Below, piece by piece: positions 28,282 to 37,269 of a stretch of 64,000 bases of DNA. This stretch comes from Spirochaetales bacterium (GTDB lineage Bacteria > Spirochaetota > Spirochaetia > SZUA-6 > RPPD01). Within the stretch, counting starts at the first letter, position 1; each line of letters opens with the position of its first letter. The notes under the pieces are model-generated. The model searched no databases. It was not told the origin of the DNA and was given only the letters and a program-made list of their open reading frames with translations. A program made the position numbers and the translations under genes. The DNA lies in the NCBI GenBank assembly GCA_016930675.1, contig JAFGGG010000044.1:30557-94556 (forward strand). The letters are read 5' to 3'.

Positions 28282-29436
28282 ATGACCTTTGAGTTTGCCA
28301 CGACACGGCGCATTATCTTCGGCCCGGAATCGAGCGCCCAGATCGCAGTATGTGCCAAACAGTTCGGAGAGCGCATCCTGTTTATCTGCGGCCGTTCCAA
28401 AGCACGGACAGCCGGTATTAAAAACCAGTTGCAGAATCATAATCTCACTGTTGTCCCATTTCAGGTGACTCATGAACCCACCGTTGAGATAATCACTCAG
28501 GCCGCAGAACTTGTCCGTAAACAGAGCTGTGATGCCGTTATCGCCGTAGGCGGCGGCAGTGTATTGGACACGGGCAAAGCGGCGGCGGCACTCGCCGCCA
28601 ATCCCGGAGATTTGCTTGATTACCTTGAGGTTATCGGACGAGGCAATCCGCTTAAGCATCCGGCGCTGCCCTGCATAGCGGTGCCCACGACCGCGGGAAC
28701 GGGAAGCGAAGTAACGAAAAATTCCGTGATCAGCTCCCCCGAACACGGAGTAAAAGTGAGCCTGCGTAGTAATCTGATGTATCCCGCCATTGCCCTGGTT
28801 GATCCGGTGCTAACATATTCTCTGCCGCCTGAACTTACGGCCACAACCGGGCTGGATGCTTTTACCCAGCTGATAGAAGCCTTTGTCACTCTTAAAGCCA
28901 ATCCGTTCACGGACGCCTTGTGCCGTGAGGGCATAAACCGTATAAGCCACGCTTTACCCAGGGCGGTCGAGCACGGCAACGACAGTCAGGCACGGGAGGA
29001 TATGTGTCTGGCAAGCCTGTTTAGCGGTTTGGCCTTGTCCAATGCCAAACTGGGAGCTGTGCACGGCTTTGCCGGACCTTTGGGGGGGATGATTAACGCG
29101 GCCCACGGCGCTATCTGCGCGAGTCTGCTCGCTCAAACCATAGAAATCAATGTAAAAGCGCTGAAATCCCGCGCTCCGGAATCTCCGCAGCTTGCTCGCT
29201 TTAAAGAACTGGCCGTGCTCTTAACGGGCAGTCCCTCTGCCCGGGCGGAGGACGCCGTTGACCGGATAAAAAAGCTGTGCGGGTCCTTTGCTGTTCCCCG
29301 GCTTCAAGACTTGGGCCTTGCTGAAAATGATTTTGCCGCCGCCGTACGAAAGGCTAAAAAATCAAGCAGTATGAAAGGAAATCCTATTGAACTCACAGAT
29401 GCTGAACTTCTTTCTATTATAGAGACTGCCTATTGA
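28282..29436 (+). CDS. Iron-containing alcohol dehydrogenase
   Basis: A 384-residue group III (iron-type) alcohol dehydrogenase that would reduce aldehydes or oxidise alcohols with NAD(P). Seen: the nucleotide-binding GGGSVLDTGKA segment (about residues 93-103), the PTTAGTGSEVT block (about 135) and metal-binding region with D198-type GLDAFTQLIEA and the AVHGFAGPLGG ... NAAHGA histidines (about 255-275). The length is normal. It is co-transcribed with the ABM-family gene and followed by a strong terminator. Substrate cannot be read from sequence. Confidence 0.9.
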   Translation: MTFEFATTRRIIFGPESSAQIAVCAKQFGERILFICGRSKARTAGIKNQLQNHNLTVVPFQVTHEPTVEIITQAAELVRKQSCDAVIAVGGGSVLDTGKAAAALAANPGDLLDYLEVIGRGNPLKHPALPCIAVPTTAGTGSEVTKNSVISSPEHGVKVSLRSNLMYPAIALVDPVLTYSLPPELTATTGLDAFTQLIEAFVTLKANPFTDALCREGINRISHALPRAVEHGNDSQAREDMCLASLFSGLALSNAKLGAVHGFAGPLGGMINAAHGAICASLLAQTIEINVKALKSRAPESPQLARFKELAVLLTGSPSARAEDAVDRIKKLCGSFAVPRLQDLGLAENDFAAAVRKAKKSSSMKGNPIELTDAELLSIIETAY

Positions 29437-29442
29437 CATTGC

Positions 29443-29471
29443 ACATACCGCCAGTAATGCTGGTGGTATGT
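29443..29471. repeat. Palindromic repeat, third copy
   Basis: ACATACCGCCAG (29443-29454) pairs with CTGGTGGTATGT (29460-29471) around a TAATG loop, 12 bp with one G:T pair. It lies immediately after the dehydrogenase stop and shares the ATACC/GGTGG core with the elements at 1469 and 24392. Confidence 0.5.
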
Positions 29472-29477
29472 AAGGCG

Positions 29478-29508
29478 AAAAAGCCGTCCCTTTTGGCGGC
29501 GGCTTTTT
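29478..29508 (+). terminator. Rho-independent terminator after the alcohol dehydrogenase
   Basis: AAAAAGCCG (29478-29486) pairs with CGGCTTTTT (29500-29508), ending in a run of T on the plus strand. Confidence 0.85.
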
Positions 29509-29557
29509 TAAAAGTGCAACAAGCTTAAGCTAAAAAGAAGATAAGGGGGAATACCAT

Positions 29558-30127
29558 ATGTTGAAAAAACTGGTTCTTAAAAACAGAAGCTACCGCCGGT
29601 TTGTGGAAAGCGAAGCGGTCAGCGATAAAATCTTAAGAGAGCTGGTCGACCTTTCCCGCTACGCGGCAAGCGCTGCCAATAAGCAGCCGCTTAAATATAT
29701 TCTCTCCTCCACGCCTGAAAAAAACACCCGTATTTTTAGACATCTCACCTGGGCCAGATCCCTAAGCGGCAACGGCAAACCCAAGAAAGGCGAGCGTCCT
29801 TCAGCTTATATTGTTATTTTAGGCGATCGGGAGATTACCGCAAACTTCGGAGTCGATCACGGGATAGCGGCCCAAACCATACTCCTGGCAGCAGTGGAAA
29901 AGGACCTGGGCGGCTGCATGCTGGGAGCTATAGACCGGGAAGGACTGCGCATGAGTTTGGATATCCCCTACCGTTTTGATATTCTGCTTGTTATTGCCCT
30001 GGGTAAACCCGCGGAAACAGTGATCATCGAGGACGCCGGGCTTGAGGGTATTGTCGATTACTGGCGCGACAAAAAGTTGGTGCACCATGTGCCCAAACGC
30101 TCTCTGGATGAAATTATTATTGATTGA
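29558..30127 (+). CDS. Nitroreductase-family flavoprotein
   Basis: A 189-residue protein of the NfsA/FRP fold. The FMN-binding arginine cluster NRSYRRF is at residues 9-15, an AASAANKQPLKY block near 39, and the GGCMLGAIDRE loop near residue 127. Such enzymes use NAD(P)H to reduce nitro compounds, quinones or flavins. AAGGGGGA lies about 8 nt before the ATG, downstream of a terminator, so it has its own transcript. It converges with the transglutaminase gene on the other strand. Substrate unknown. Confidence 0.85.
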   Translation: MLKKLVLKNRSYRRFVESEAVSDKILRELVDLSRYAASAANKQPLKYILSSTPEKNTRIFRHLTWARSLSGNGKPKKGERPSAYIVILGDREITANFGVDHGIAAQTILLAAVEKDLGGCMLGAIDREGLRMSLDIPYRFDILLVIALGKPAETVIIEDAGLEGIVDYWRDKKLVHHVPKRSLDEIIID

Positions 30128-30174
30128 CCGGACTCAGATACCGGCTTTGCGGCCCTTGAAAAAAACAGCGTTTG

Positions 30175-31668
30175 TCAGCGGTACTCGACTATTTCCAGTT
30201 TCATTTTACCCATAATACATATCATCTTTACATACAGCTCATTGGTGTGGGCCAGATCGCCGCTGTAGATTATCAGATGGGTTGCGTCTACTTCAAACTG
30301 ATACAGCGCGGCGTCAATCGCTACCCATTGTCCCACAAAAACCTCGTTCCAGGCATGAAACACAAATTGATTGTCATAATACACCAATCCGATGTTTATT
30401 CTGGCGGGAATACCGGAAGCCCGCGCCAGAGCGGCGAACAACACGGCAAATTCGGTACAGTCTCCTTCTCTTTTTTCCAGAACCTCTTGGGCCGAAAGAA
30501 AGGACATACGATAAGATGGTTTAATATTATTCTGCAGCCAGCGGGCAATTTTTTTACACGCCCGCCAGGCGTTTTTTTCCCGGCCCGCAATGTCGGCTGC
30601 CAAGGATTTAATATCTTCATTATCCGCCTGAATATATTTATTGGAGCTCAGATACTCTTTATATTCCTCCACAGACGAAAGCGGTAACATCACGGACTCC
30701 TCTTCGGAAAACGGTAACCCGGTAATCTCCATATACTGTTCCCCGCCATGAAAAGCGTACCTTTGTCTTTCATGTTCTATGAACGGCATTTCCTTGTCAT
30801 CACCTTCCAGAGTTATTTTTAATTTGAGAAAGCCCACCTTTTCGGGCCGGACAATCTGTTTTTGAACATGGATCGAGAAACTGTCCAGATCCAAAGCGGT
30901 CTGGTTGTTCAATATATGGTCTTTCGGTGATTGTTCCATGATGAGTCCCGTAGTCTTTTCATGTGAATACAAAAGGTTGCCGTACATATCCAGCCAGTCA
31001 TAGGTGTCCAAAGTGAGACCTTGAGTTTTATTTACGGTCCTGATTTCGGAAACCATCCGCTCTCCGCCTTTAAAATCAACCTGCTTTTTCCCGATAACCT
31101 CGACCTTGTTTTCATTGAAATCCCCGGTACTGATATCATAACCTATATAACTTTTTTCCCAACCGGGCTTTAATCCGGCCTTAAGCATTTGCAATACAAT
31201 TTGCAGGTCGGTGGCAAAGTTTTCGGGAAGATCGATAGTGGTTTTTTCGGTCTTGCCTTGAATAATTTCCGTCAACTCCAGAGTCGATTGTTTAATTTCA
31301 CACTGCTTAAAAACAGGTTCCTGAAAAGAAACATACTGTTGGTAAATAATGCAGACAGGTTTCAGCTCCGCGGATAATATATTTATGATAACAGTACGGT
31401 TTTCCAATTTTTGGGAAAATCTTTCAATGGAAATGTAAACTTCCGTATACTGGGCAAACACAACCTGATCTTCCCACGTGGACTCAAATACTTGCGTAAA
31501 ATAATAACCTACCTCCTGGTCAAGGAAAAATATCCTATACCACAACTCCTCTTCCAATTTGATCTGTTCCGGGAGTCCAAGCTCGATACTCTTTAGTTTC
31601 AGTTCCTGTGCAGGGAGGTTAAGACTGCAAATACCTAAAAATAAGACGAGGAAAGCTTTTAGTTTCAT
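30175..31668 (-). CDS. Secreted transglutaminase-like domain protein
   Basis: A 497-residue exported protein. The signal peptide is residues 1-20 with probable cleavage after NLPA. A beta-rich region (about 25-330) follows, then a transglutaminase-like cysteine protease core with Cys in REGDCTEFAVL (about residue 404), His in FHAWNEVF (about 440) and Asp in WVAIDAAL (about 455). It is a different subtype from the membrane protein at 5211. It is probably periplasmic, acting on a protein or peptide substrate that cannot be named. The next upstream gene on the same strand is a small membrane protein 18 nt away, so they are likely co-transcribed. Confidence 0.82.
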   Translation of the reverse strand: MKLKAFLVLFLGICSLNLPAQELKLKSIELGLPEQIKLEEELWYRIFFLDQEVGYYFTQVFESTWEDQVVFAQYTEVYISIERFSQKLENRTVIINILSAELKPVCIIYQQYVSFQEPVFKQCEIKQSTLELTEIIQGKTEKTTIDLPENFATDLQIVLQMLKAGLKPGWEKSYIGYDISTGDFNENKVEVIGKKQVDFKGGERMVSEIRTVNKTQGLTLDTYDWLDMYGNLLYSHEKTTGLIMEQSPKDHILNNQTALDLDSFSIHVQKQIVRPEKVGFLKLKITLEGDDKEMPFIEHERQRYAFHGGEQYMEITGLPFSEEESVMLPLSSVEEYKEYLSSNKYIQADNEDIKSLAADIAGREKNAWRACKKIARWLQNNIKPSYRMSFLSAQEVLEKREGDCTEFAVLFAALARASGIPARINIGLVYYDNQFVFHAWNEVFVGQWVAIDAALYQFEVDATHLIIYSGDLAHTNELYVKMICIMGKMKLEIVEYR

Positions 31669-31686
31669 TATGATCCTCCGGAATCG

Positions 31687-31992
31687 TTACCTGTGCTTAA
31701 GCAAAATACTGATAAACCCCAAAGAAATGAATATCAAAGGCAGATTACTCAAGATAACCGAAAACATATCAAAAAAGGGAATCCCGAATACATAAAAATC
31801 GAAGCTTACGATTTGCAGACCATGAAGCGTTTCAAACAGAATGTAGGCATAAAGTGACAGTGTTCCCGCGATTATAAATATCCAGGCCAGCTCTCTTGTT
31901 TTTGAAAGGTAGAAAATGGCGAAAAAACCGGCCACTCCGCCTATGATCAGCCTGATTAAGAAAAATACAAATGAAGCTTCAAATGTTTCCAT
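31687..31992 (-). CDS. Small four-span membrane protein
   Basis: A 101-residue, strongly hydrophobic protein with about three or four membrane segments (about residues 8-28, 34-55 and 65-96). No family recognised. The start at 31992 is set by GGAG 9 nt upstream; an ATG eight codons earlier lies inside the preceding gene. Flanked tightly by the aminotransferase-like gene and the transglutaminase gene. It may anchor or assist the secreted transglutaminase, but this is only a neighbourhood guess. Confidence 0.5.
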   Translation of the reverse strand: METFEASFVFFLIRLIIGGVAGFFAIFYLSKTRELAWIFIIAGTLSLYAYILFETLHGLQIVSFDFYVFGIPFFDMFSVILSNLPLIFISLGFISILLKHR

Positions 31993-31996
31993 ATTA

Positions 31997-32806
31997 CTAT
32001 TCTCCAGGTATTTCATGAAAAAGTTTAAGCATTTTTTTTAATTCTCCATCGGACAGCTCTCCGGGCAAAATGCTGGGCCCGGGGTAAAACGGTGAGAGCA
32101 CGAATCCCTGCTTTAAAAACGCGAGAAATATCTTATCATACAATTTCTGCTTAAACTCTGCCGTAATATATATGCCCCGCTGTTTCCAGCCGGGAGCATG
32201 TTTCAACAACTCATTATTATACCATTCCCCTGTTCCGTACTGCAATAGATCATAACCGCAGCGGACAAGACCCGCCAAAAGCAGAGGAGAGATTATTTCG
32301 GAAGGCGGAAAATCCGTCGGCGGTTTACGCCTAAAACAGACTACCACAGGAGCGCCCGACACTGCCAAAGGAAGCAGGGGTACAATAACTTCCGTTTTTT
32401 GAGGAATATCGCAAAAAGGACGCCAATAGGCAATGGCCGGCTTACCGTCCGCCGGACCATGCGTAAGGGGATCTTGAATCATATCCGACGTAATGTTCTT
32501 TTTCAGATAGCGGGCAGCCAGCTCCAATGCCTTGTGCAGGCAGGTTGCCACGCGAAATGTTTTGTACTGAGGCAACAGCTTCTGAAGCAGCTTTTCCAGA
32601 CGCTTTTCATAAAGACAGGGCAGATCGGTAATCAGACCTTTGGAAACCACCTGTTTAAGCACACGGGTAAGCCCCGGCGGTCTGTGCCCTAAAAGAGCGC
32701 GGCCGTTCTGTTGATAGAGATCTAGATAACGCCCGCCTTTAAAATCATAGAGGTAATACGCGCGAGCCCTTTTTATAGGCGGTATAGCATGAAGCAACTC
32801 TGACAC
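31997..32806 (-). CDS. Degenerate class III aminotransferase-like protein
   Basis: A 269-residue protein. The N-terminal part (YYLYDFKGGRYLDLYQQNG, then LLGHRPPGLTRVL) closely follows the start of class III PLP aminotransferases, where a YLYD-G-YLD strand precedes a GH.P helix. The protein is about 150 residues shorter than the family, and I find no recognisable PLP-lysine block (the DEV...GRTG...K region). It may therefore be non-catalytic or bind PLP differently. It is complete, with sensible spacing to gatB (16 nt) and the small membrane gene, so it seems retained rather than broken. Function unknown. Confidence 0.5.
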   Translation of the reverse strand: MSELLHAIPPIKRARAYYLYDFKGGRYLDLYQQNGRALLGHRPPGLTRVLKQVVSKGLITDLPCLYEKRLEKLLQKLLPQYKTFRVATCLHKALELAARYLKKNITSDMIQDPLTHGPADGKPAIAYWRPFCDIPQKTEVIVPLLPLAVSGAPVVVCFRRKPPTDFPPSEIISPLLLAGLVRCGYDLLQYGTGEWYNNELLKHAPGWKQRGIYITAEFKQKLYDKIFLAFLKQGFVLSPFYPGPSILPGELSDGELKKMLKLFHEIPGE

Positions 32807-32822
32807 ATGCGCCTCTCTTTAT

Positions 32823-34277
32823 TTAGTTGCCGCTAATTTTAGCTTTTATCAGCCGGATTGTCACCTGCGGATTGGCTTTGCCTTTTGTAGCGTTCATTAT
32901 CTGGCCCATAAGATGCTGTAAAGCCTTTTGTTTGCCCGCTTTAAAATCAGCCACGGTAGAGGGATTTTCCCGGATTATCTTTTCTACCACATCTTCCAGC
33001 TCACCGGTATCAGAGATCTGGGCCAGGCCTTTGGTCTCAACCAGTTCGGCGGCGGATTTCCGCGAAGCGGCCATCTCCGCAAACACATCTTTGGCGATTT
33101 TTCCGCTGATCGTTCCGGCATCCACAATCCGCAGAAGCTCCGTGACCTGCCGAGCGGGCACGGGAAACTGTTCTATACTCATCTGCTTTTCATTCAACAG
33201 TTTTTTTACTTCGGATAATATCCAGTTGGCGATTCGTTTGGGCTCTTGATAACCGCGGGCCGCCTCCTCAAAATAATCACAAAGCGCTTTTGATTGGGTG
33301 AGGGCCTCGGCGGCTTCCTGCGCAATTCCGTAGTCCTGAACGAATCGTCCGCGTTTCTGTTCCGGCAGCTCAGGTATCGACTGCTTTATTTGTTTTATCA
33401 GGTTTTGCGAAATGGAGATCGGTTTGATGTCCGGCTCGGGAAAATAACGGTAATCGGCGGCTTCCTCCTTCATTCTCTGCAGAACAGTTTCACCGCGATC
33501 ATCGTTCCAGCCGCGGGTGGTCTTGCCCACAGCCTGCAAAGTCAGATGTTTTTCCCGCCACTCATCCAGCTGGCGCTCCGCTTCGTATTCCAGCGCGCTT
33601 TTCATGGCCTTAAAGGAGTTCATGTTCTTTACTTCCACAATCGGAGTGGCAAACCGCTTTTCATCTTCATAGATCCAGAGGTTGATGTTGGCGTCGCAGC
33701 GCAGAGAGCCCTCTTCCATATTGCAATCCGAGACATCCAAAAAGCGCATGATCTCGCGCAAACTCTGCACGTAATTTACCGCCTCCTCCGCCGAGCGGAT
33801 ATCGGGCTCGGATACGATTTCCAACAGCGGTGTGCCCGCGCGGTTATAGTCCACGTAGCTCATGTTTAGTCCGCCCTGAGCGTGAATATTCTTGCCCGCG
33901 TCCTCTTCCATATGAACGCGGATAATGCCGATTTTTCGCGACTGTCCGTCTGCAGTAACCTCCAGATAACCGCCCGCGCAGACAGGCATATCGAACTGTG
34001 AAATCTGGTAGGCCTTGGGCAGATCGGGATACATGTAATTTTTCCTGTCGAATTTGGTAAGCTCGGCGATTTTACAATGTAAGGCCAGGCCCGCTTTTAT
34101 GGCTGATGAAATCATGTCCCTGTTGGGAACGGGCAGCGACCCTGGAAGCCCCAGGCACCTCGGACACACTCTGGAGTTGGGAGCGCCGCCGAAATTATTG
34201 GGGCATGAACAGAAGGCCTTGCTTCTCGTGAGAAGCTGAACGTGGACTTCGCAGCCGATAATCACATCGTATTTCAT
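32823..34277 (-). CDS. gatB: Asp-tRNA(Asn)/Glu-tRNA(Gln) amidotransferase subunit B
   Basis: The tRNA-binding and kinase subunit of GatCAB, which converts misacylated Glu-tRNA(Gln) or Asp-tRNA(Asn) to the correct amide using ammonia from GatA. The N-terminus MKYDVIIGCEVHVQLLT and the zinc-type CSCPN...CPRCLGLPGSLPVPN block are diagnostic; a YatY tail domain ends the protein. The length (484) fits the family when translation starts at the ATG at 34277. That ATG overlaps the gatA stop by four bases. Longer readings run into gatA. Confidence 0.95.
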   Translation of the reverse strand: MKYDVIIGCEVHVQLLTRSKAFCSCPNNFGGAPNSRVCPRCLGLPGSLPVPNRDMISSAIKAGLALHCKIAELTKFDRKNYMYPDLPKAYQISQFDMPVCAGGYLEVTADGQSRKIGIIRVHMEEDAGKNIHAQGGLNMSYVDYNRAGTPLLEIVSEPDIRSAEEAVNYVQSLREIMRFLDVSDCNMEEGSLRCDANINLWIYEDEKRFATPIVEVKNMNSFKAMKSALEYEAERQLDEWREKHLTLQAVGKTTRGWNDDRGETVLQRMKEEAADYRYFPEPDIKPISISQNLIKQIKQSIPELPEQKRGRFVQDYGIAQEAAEALTQSKALCDYFEEAARGYQEPKRIANWILSEVKKLLNEKQMSIEQFPVPARQVTELLRIVDAGTISGKIAKDVFAEMAASRKSAAELVETKGLAQISDTGELEDVVEKIIRENPSTVADFKAGKQKALQHLMGQIMNATKGKANPQVTIRLIKAKISGN

Positions 34278-35713
34278 ATGCTTTCTCCGCTCTTCCGCCA
34301 GCTTAACGCCGCCTGAAGTATGGAACGCTCGGAAAACATAGCTCCCGTAAGCTGCACACCCACCGGCAGACCGGATTTTGTCATAGCAGCCGGAAGTGAA
34401 AGCGCGGGCAGGCCCGTAAGGTTGGCGAAAGTGGTACACATATCGGTCGCGTACATGGCAAGCGGATCGTCCACTTTGGAACCAAGCGGAAACGGCGGCA
34501 CAGGCGCCGTCGGAGAAAGCATAAAATCGATGTCCGTAAACAGTTTCTGACATTCCCTGCTCAATAAACTTCTTACGGCCTGGGCCTTTTTATAGTAGGC
34601 ATCATAATACCCGGAAGACAACACATAGTTACCGATAAAAACGCGACGCTTTACCTCGGTGCCGAAGCCTTTGGTACGCGTGGACACGTACATCTCCTCC
34701 AGTGAGTGAGCCGCTTCATCTCTGTAGCCGTACTGAACTCCGTCGAAACGCGCTAAATTTGAAGAGGCCTCGGCGGGAGCGATGATGTAATAGCACGGTA
34801 CCGCGTAGTGCAGTACGGGCAGTGAGATATCCACAACCTCGGCGCCCTGCTTTTTCAGCCACCCGGCAAAGCGTTTGGTAATTTCATGCACCTCGGAATC
34901 GACACCCTTTTCAGTGAACTCCTTTACCAGCGCTATTTTTCTGCCTTTGAACTCCAAAGGAGCGAGAGGATAAAGATCTGGAAAAGCGGTTTCAGCCGAT
35001 GTTCCGTCTTTGGGGTCCACACCCGCGGCCGCCTGAAGCACCAGCGCGATGTCTTCAGGGCTTCTGGCCAGGATGCCGATCTGATCCAAAGAGGAGCCGT
35101 AGGCGATAAGCCCGTAGCGCGAAAGGGTACCGTAAGAAGGTTTTAACCCGTAAATGCCGCAGAAAGACGCGGGCAGCCGTACCGAACCGCCGGTATCTGA
35201 TCCCAACGCGCAGGGCGCCAGGCGCGCGGCCACGGCACAGGCCGATCCGCCGGAACTGCCGCCGGGGGCGTAATCCCTGTTTACCGGATTACGCGCGGGT
35301 CCGTAACAGGAGTATTCACAGGACGATCCCATGGCGAACTCATCCATGTTCGTTCTTCCTAAAAACAGAGCACCCTGAGCCTGCAGCCGTTCGATTACCG
35401 TGGCCGAATAAGGAGCGGTAAAGCCCTTGAGGATCCGGGAGGCACAGGTAGCCTCTTTGCCCCGGATCATGATATTGTCTTTAACTGCCAGGGGCAAACC
35501 GTTCAATAGACCGCCCTTCCCCTGTTCCCGCAGCGCATCCGCTTCGCGCGCATGATCAAGACTGTCGGCGAAAAATTCTATGTAAGCATTTAAGGGCTTG
35601 GCGTGAGATCGATCCTGGCTGTACGCTTCCCGGTAGGCACCGACAATTTCAGCCGAAGTATATGTTCTGTTTTCCAATGCCTGTTTAAGGCCGCACAGAG
35701 TGAGATCCCGCAT
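34274..35713 (-). CDS. gatA: Asp/Glu-tRNA amidotransferase subunit A
   Basis: The glutaminase subunit of GatCAB, an amidase-signature enzyme. The Ser-cisSer-Lys triad can be placed as K78 in AVKDNIM, S153 in GGSSGGSA and S177 in GSDTGGSVRLPAS. The length of 479 residues is normal. It starts at the base next to the gatC stop region and overlaps gatB by four bases, giving the compact order gatC-gatA-gatB. The presence of GatCAB implies that at least one of Gln-tRNA or Asn-tRNA is made indirectly in this organism. Confidence 0.96.
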   Translation of the reverse strand: MRDLTLCGLKQALENRTYTSAEIVGAYREAYSQDRSHAKPLNAYIEFFADSLDHAREADALREQGKGGLLNGLPLAVKDNIMIRGKEATCASRILKGFTAPYSATVIERLQAQGALFLGRTNMDEFAMGSSCEYSCYGPARNPVNRDYAPGGSSGGSACAVAARLAPCALGSDTGGSVRLPASFCGIYGLKPSYGTLSRYGLIAYGSSLDQIGILARSPEDIALVLQAAAGVDPKDGTSAETAFPDLYPLAPLEFKGRKIALVKEFTEKGVDSEVHEITKRFAGWLKKQGAEVVDISLPVLHYAVPCYYIIAPAEASSNLARFDGVQYGYRDEAAHSLEEMYVSTRTKGFGTEVKRRVFIGNYVLSSGYYDAYYKKAQAVRSLLSRECQKLFTDIDFMLSPTAPVPPFPLGSKVDDPLAMYATDMCTTFANLTGLPALSLPAAMTKSGLPVGVQLTGAMFSERSILQAALSWRKSGESI

Positions 35714-36025
35714 TCAGCTTTCCTCCGTAATTTCATCCATTTCTTCGATTATTCTGGGAACAGTAAAAAAGGAATCCTGAAAGTGCGCGCTCAAGCCCGC
35801 CACCTGCTCAGTTGGCAGCCCCACGGCCGCCTTATCCTGTCTCAGGCTCATGCTTTCCAGAGATTTACCCAGATCCGGATCAATACTCCGCGTATCTACC
35901 TGATTAAGAGTTTCCACATAAGAAAGAATATCTCCGATCTGCTGTTTAAAGTGCTCTTTTTCCCTGTCGCTTAACGAGAATTTACACAACGCGAGCACAG
36001 ATTGAAGAGTTTTATCGTCTATCAT
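35714..36025 (-). CDS. gatC: Asp/Glu-tRNA amidotransferase subunit C
   Basis: A 103-residue small subunit that joins GatA and GatB. It shows the expected pattern of two N-terminal helices (TLQSVLALCKFSLSDRE, then an ILSYVETLNQVDT block) and an extended acidic tail. It is the first gene of the operon and ends at the base before the gatA ATG. Confidence 0.9.
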   Translation of the reverse strand: MIDDKTLQSVLALCKFSLSDREKEHFKQQIGDILSYVETLNQVDTRSIDPDLGKSLESMSLRQDKAAVGLPTEQVAGLSAHFQDSFFTVPRIIEEMDEITEES

Positions 36026-36397
36026 ATTGCTTTAAACCTTCTGTATACTACCAAATACTTTGCTATATTACGTTAGCATGAGCGTATCATATTGATATTT
36101 TTTATTCAACAACAGTAAAAGACATAACCATCAGAGTAGTATTTTACTCTTCTTTGTGATATACTTTTTCAATTACTTGTATAATGCAATAACGACAGAT
36201 TTTAAAGATCATAGATAATTACAAGGACGGTATAGCCTGTTGCGGCGGCATCCTGTCCGTTCCAAGAGAAGGATCCGGATTAAAATGAGGGAGCAGACAT
36301 CTCGATTTAAAAATAATTCCAATCATATCCTAACCGGAATTATACGCAATACATATGATTACATATTATACGTCATTTTTTAAAGGGAGTATATAAA
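36026..36397. other. Left junction of the AT-rich island, non-coding
   Basis: This 372-nt gap contains the gatC promoter region on the minus strand. On the plus side it has AT-rich sequence with a small AGAGTA/TACTCT hairpin at about 36136-36153 and a short GC-richer patch (about 36230-36290) unlike its surroundings. I find no gene, tRNA or clear attachment site. Base composition changes here from moderate GC to AT-rich. Confidence 0.5.
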
Positions 36398-36784
36398 ATG
36401 AAAAAATTATTTATTATGCTTATCTCTTTGAGTATTATATCCTGCTTGGGGATGCCAGAGAGCTCTGAATATTTAAATTCCAAATTTTATATTCATAATA
36501 CTTGCTCAGCAAAAATAATTATTAACTCTTCAGTTATGAAACCTTCTACAATTCATGGTTGGCATGAGGTAAGAAGAACCGATGCAATATTACCTCAAAC
36601 CATTGAACTGATGCGTAATATTAATGCTGTTGAAGATGTAAAAATATCTGCAATTTTTAAGACTTTAGAAATTTATAAAAATAATAAATTAATTGAAATC
36701 GATGTGTTTGATAAAGACTATTGGGAAGTTGAAAAAGCTGATTATATTAAGTATACATTAAAGATAACAGAAGACATGTTTTAA
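36398..36784 (+). CDS. Small lipoprotein, first gene of the island
   Basis: A 128-residue predicted lipoprotein with a short signal peptide and lipobox (SIISC, Cys at residue 16). The mature part is a small, lysine-rich alpha/beta protein with no recognised family. AAAGGGAG lies about 10 nt before the ATG. The coding sequence is much more AT-rich than the gat operon beside it, which suggests acquisition. Single-gene unit followed by the cassette-like spacer and truncated genes. Confidence 0.6.
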   Translation: MKKLFIMLISLSIISCLGMPESSEYLNSKFYIHNTCSAKIIINSSVMKPSTIHGWHEVRRTDAILPQTIELMRNINAVEDVKISAIFKTLEIYKNNKLIEIDVFDKDYWEVEKADYIKYTLKITEDMF

Positions 36785-36798
36785 AAAACAACGCCTAA

Positions 36799-37110
36799 CA
36801 ACTGCTTGCCGGTGCCGGTGTTAACCTGCTTGCTTTCAAAGCGGTTCCTGCGGAACCTATGCGCACCCGGTTCTCTCTTTTTCCCGATGACAGTTTAAAG
36901 ATGAAACATGGAGCGGAAAAAGCGGGACTGAATTTGGACGGCCCCCACTCCTCTCTGTTGATCAAGGGTTATGATGATGAGTCGGGGGCATTGGCCGATA
37001 TCTATGAGAAGCTTTCTCAGGCGGATATTGATGTATACGAATCCAGCGGAATTGCCGATATAAAGGGAAGTTACGGCGTGGTTCTCTACTTAAAACATGA
37101 AGAGGATTAA
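36799..37110 (+). pseudogene. C-terminal fragment of an ACT-domain protein
   Basis: An open frame from just after a TAA (36796) gives LLAGAGVNLLAFKAV and continues through an ACT-like beta-alpha-beta half ending LYLKHEED. Intact relatives of about 130-140 residues (tandem ACT) have a similar 'AGVN..AF' strand near residue 25-30, so roughly the first 25 residues and the start codon are missing. The fragment has higher GC than the flanking genes. Its 5' end coincides with an attC-like AACAACTGCTTGCCGG stretch, so recombination at that point may have cut the gene. An internal ATG at 36859 could give an 83-residue product. Confidence 0.6.
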
Positions 37111-37113
37111 GAA

Positions 37114-37269
37114 GTGAAAATCAAAGCTGTAATCAAACAGCATTCAGTCCTTGTTTACTTCGTTCTGGCGTTTCTCATTTCATGGGGTTTGGCCTTTATT
37201 CTGGCCGGACCTGAGAACATCCCTGCCAACGCTGAAAAATACCGGTGCTGCAATAAGGATGTTAAATGA
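37114..37269 (+). pseudogene. N-terminal fragment of a CPBP-family membrane protease
   Basis: From GTG at 37114 the frame reads VKIKAVIKQHSVLVYFVLAF then ISWGLAFILAGPENIP, the usual first span of CPBP (CAAX-like) proteins, and stops at 37267 after about 51 codons. The catalytic EExxxR and histidine motifs are absent. It is therefore a truncated remnant, joined directly to a piece of an unrelated gene. Confidence 0.6.

Noticed and set aside
33294..33869. Open frame antisense to gatB
   Set aside because: It overlaps an essential conserved gene fully and has no independent start signals.
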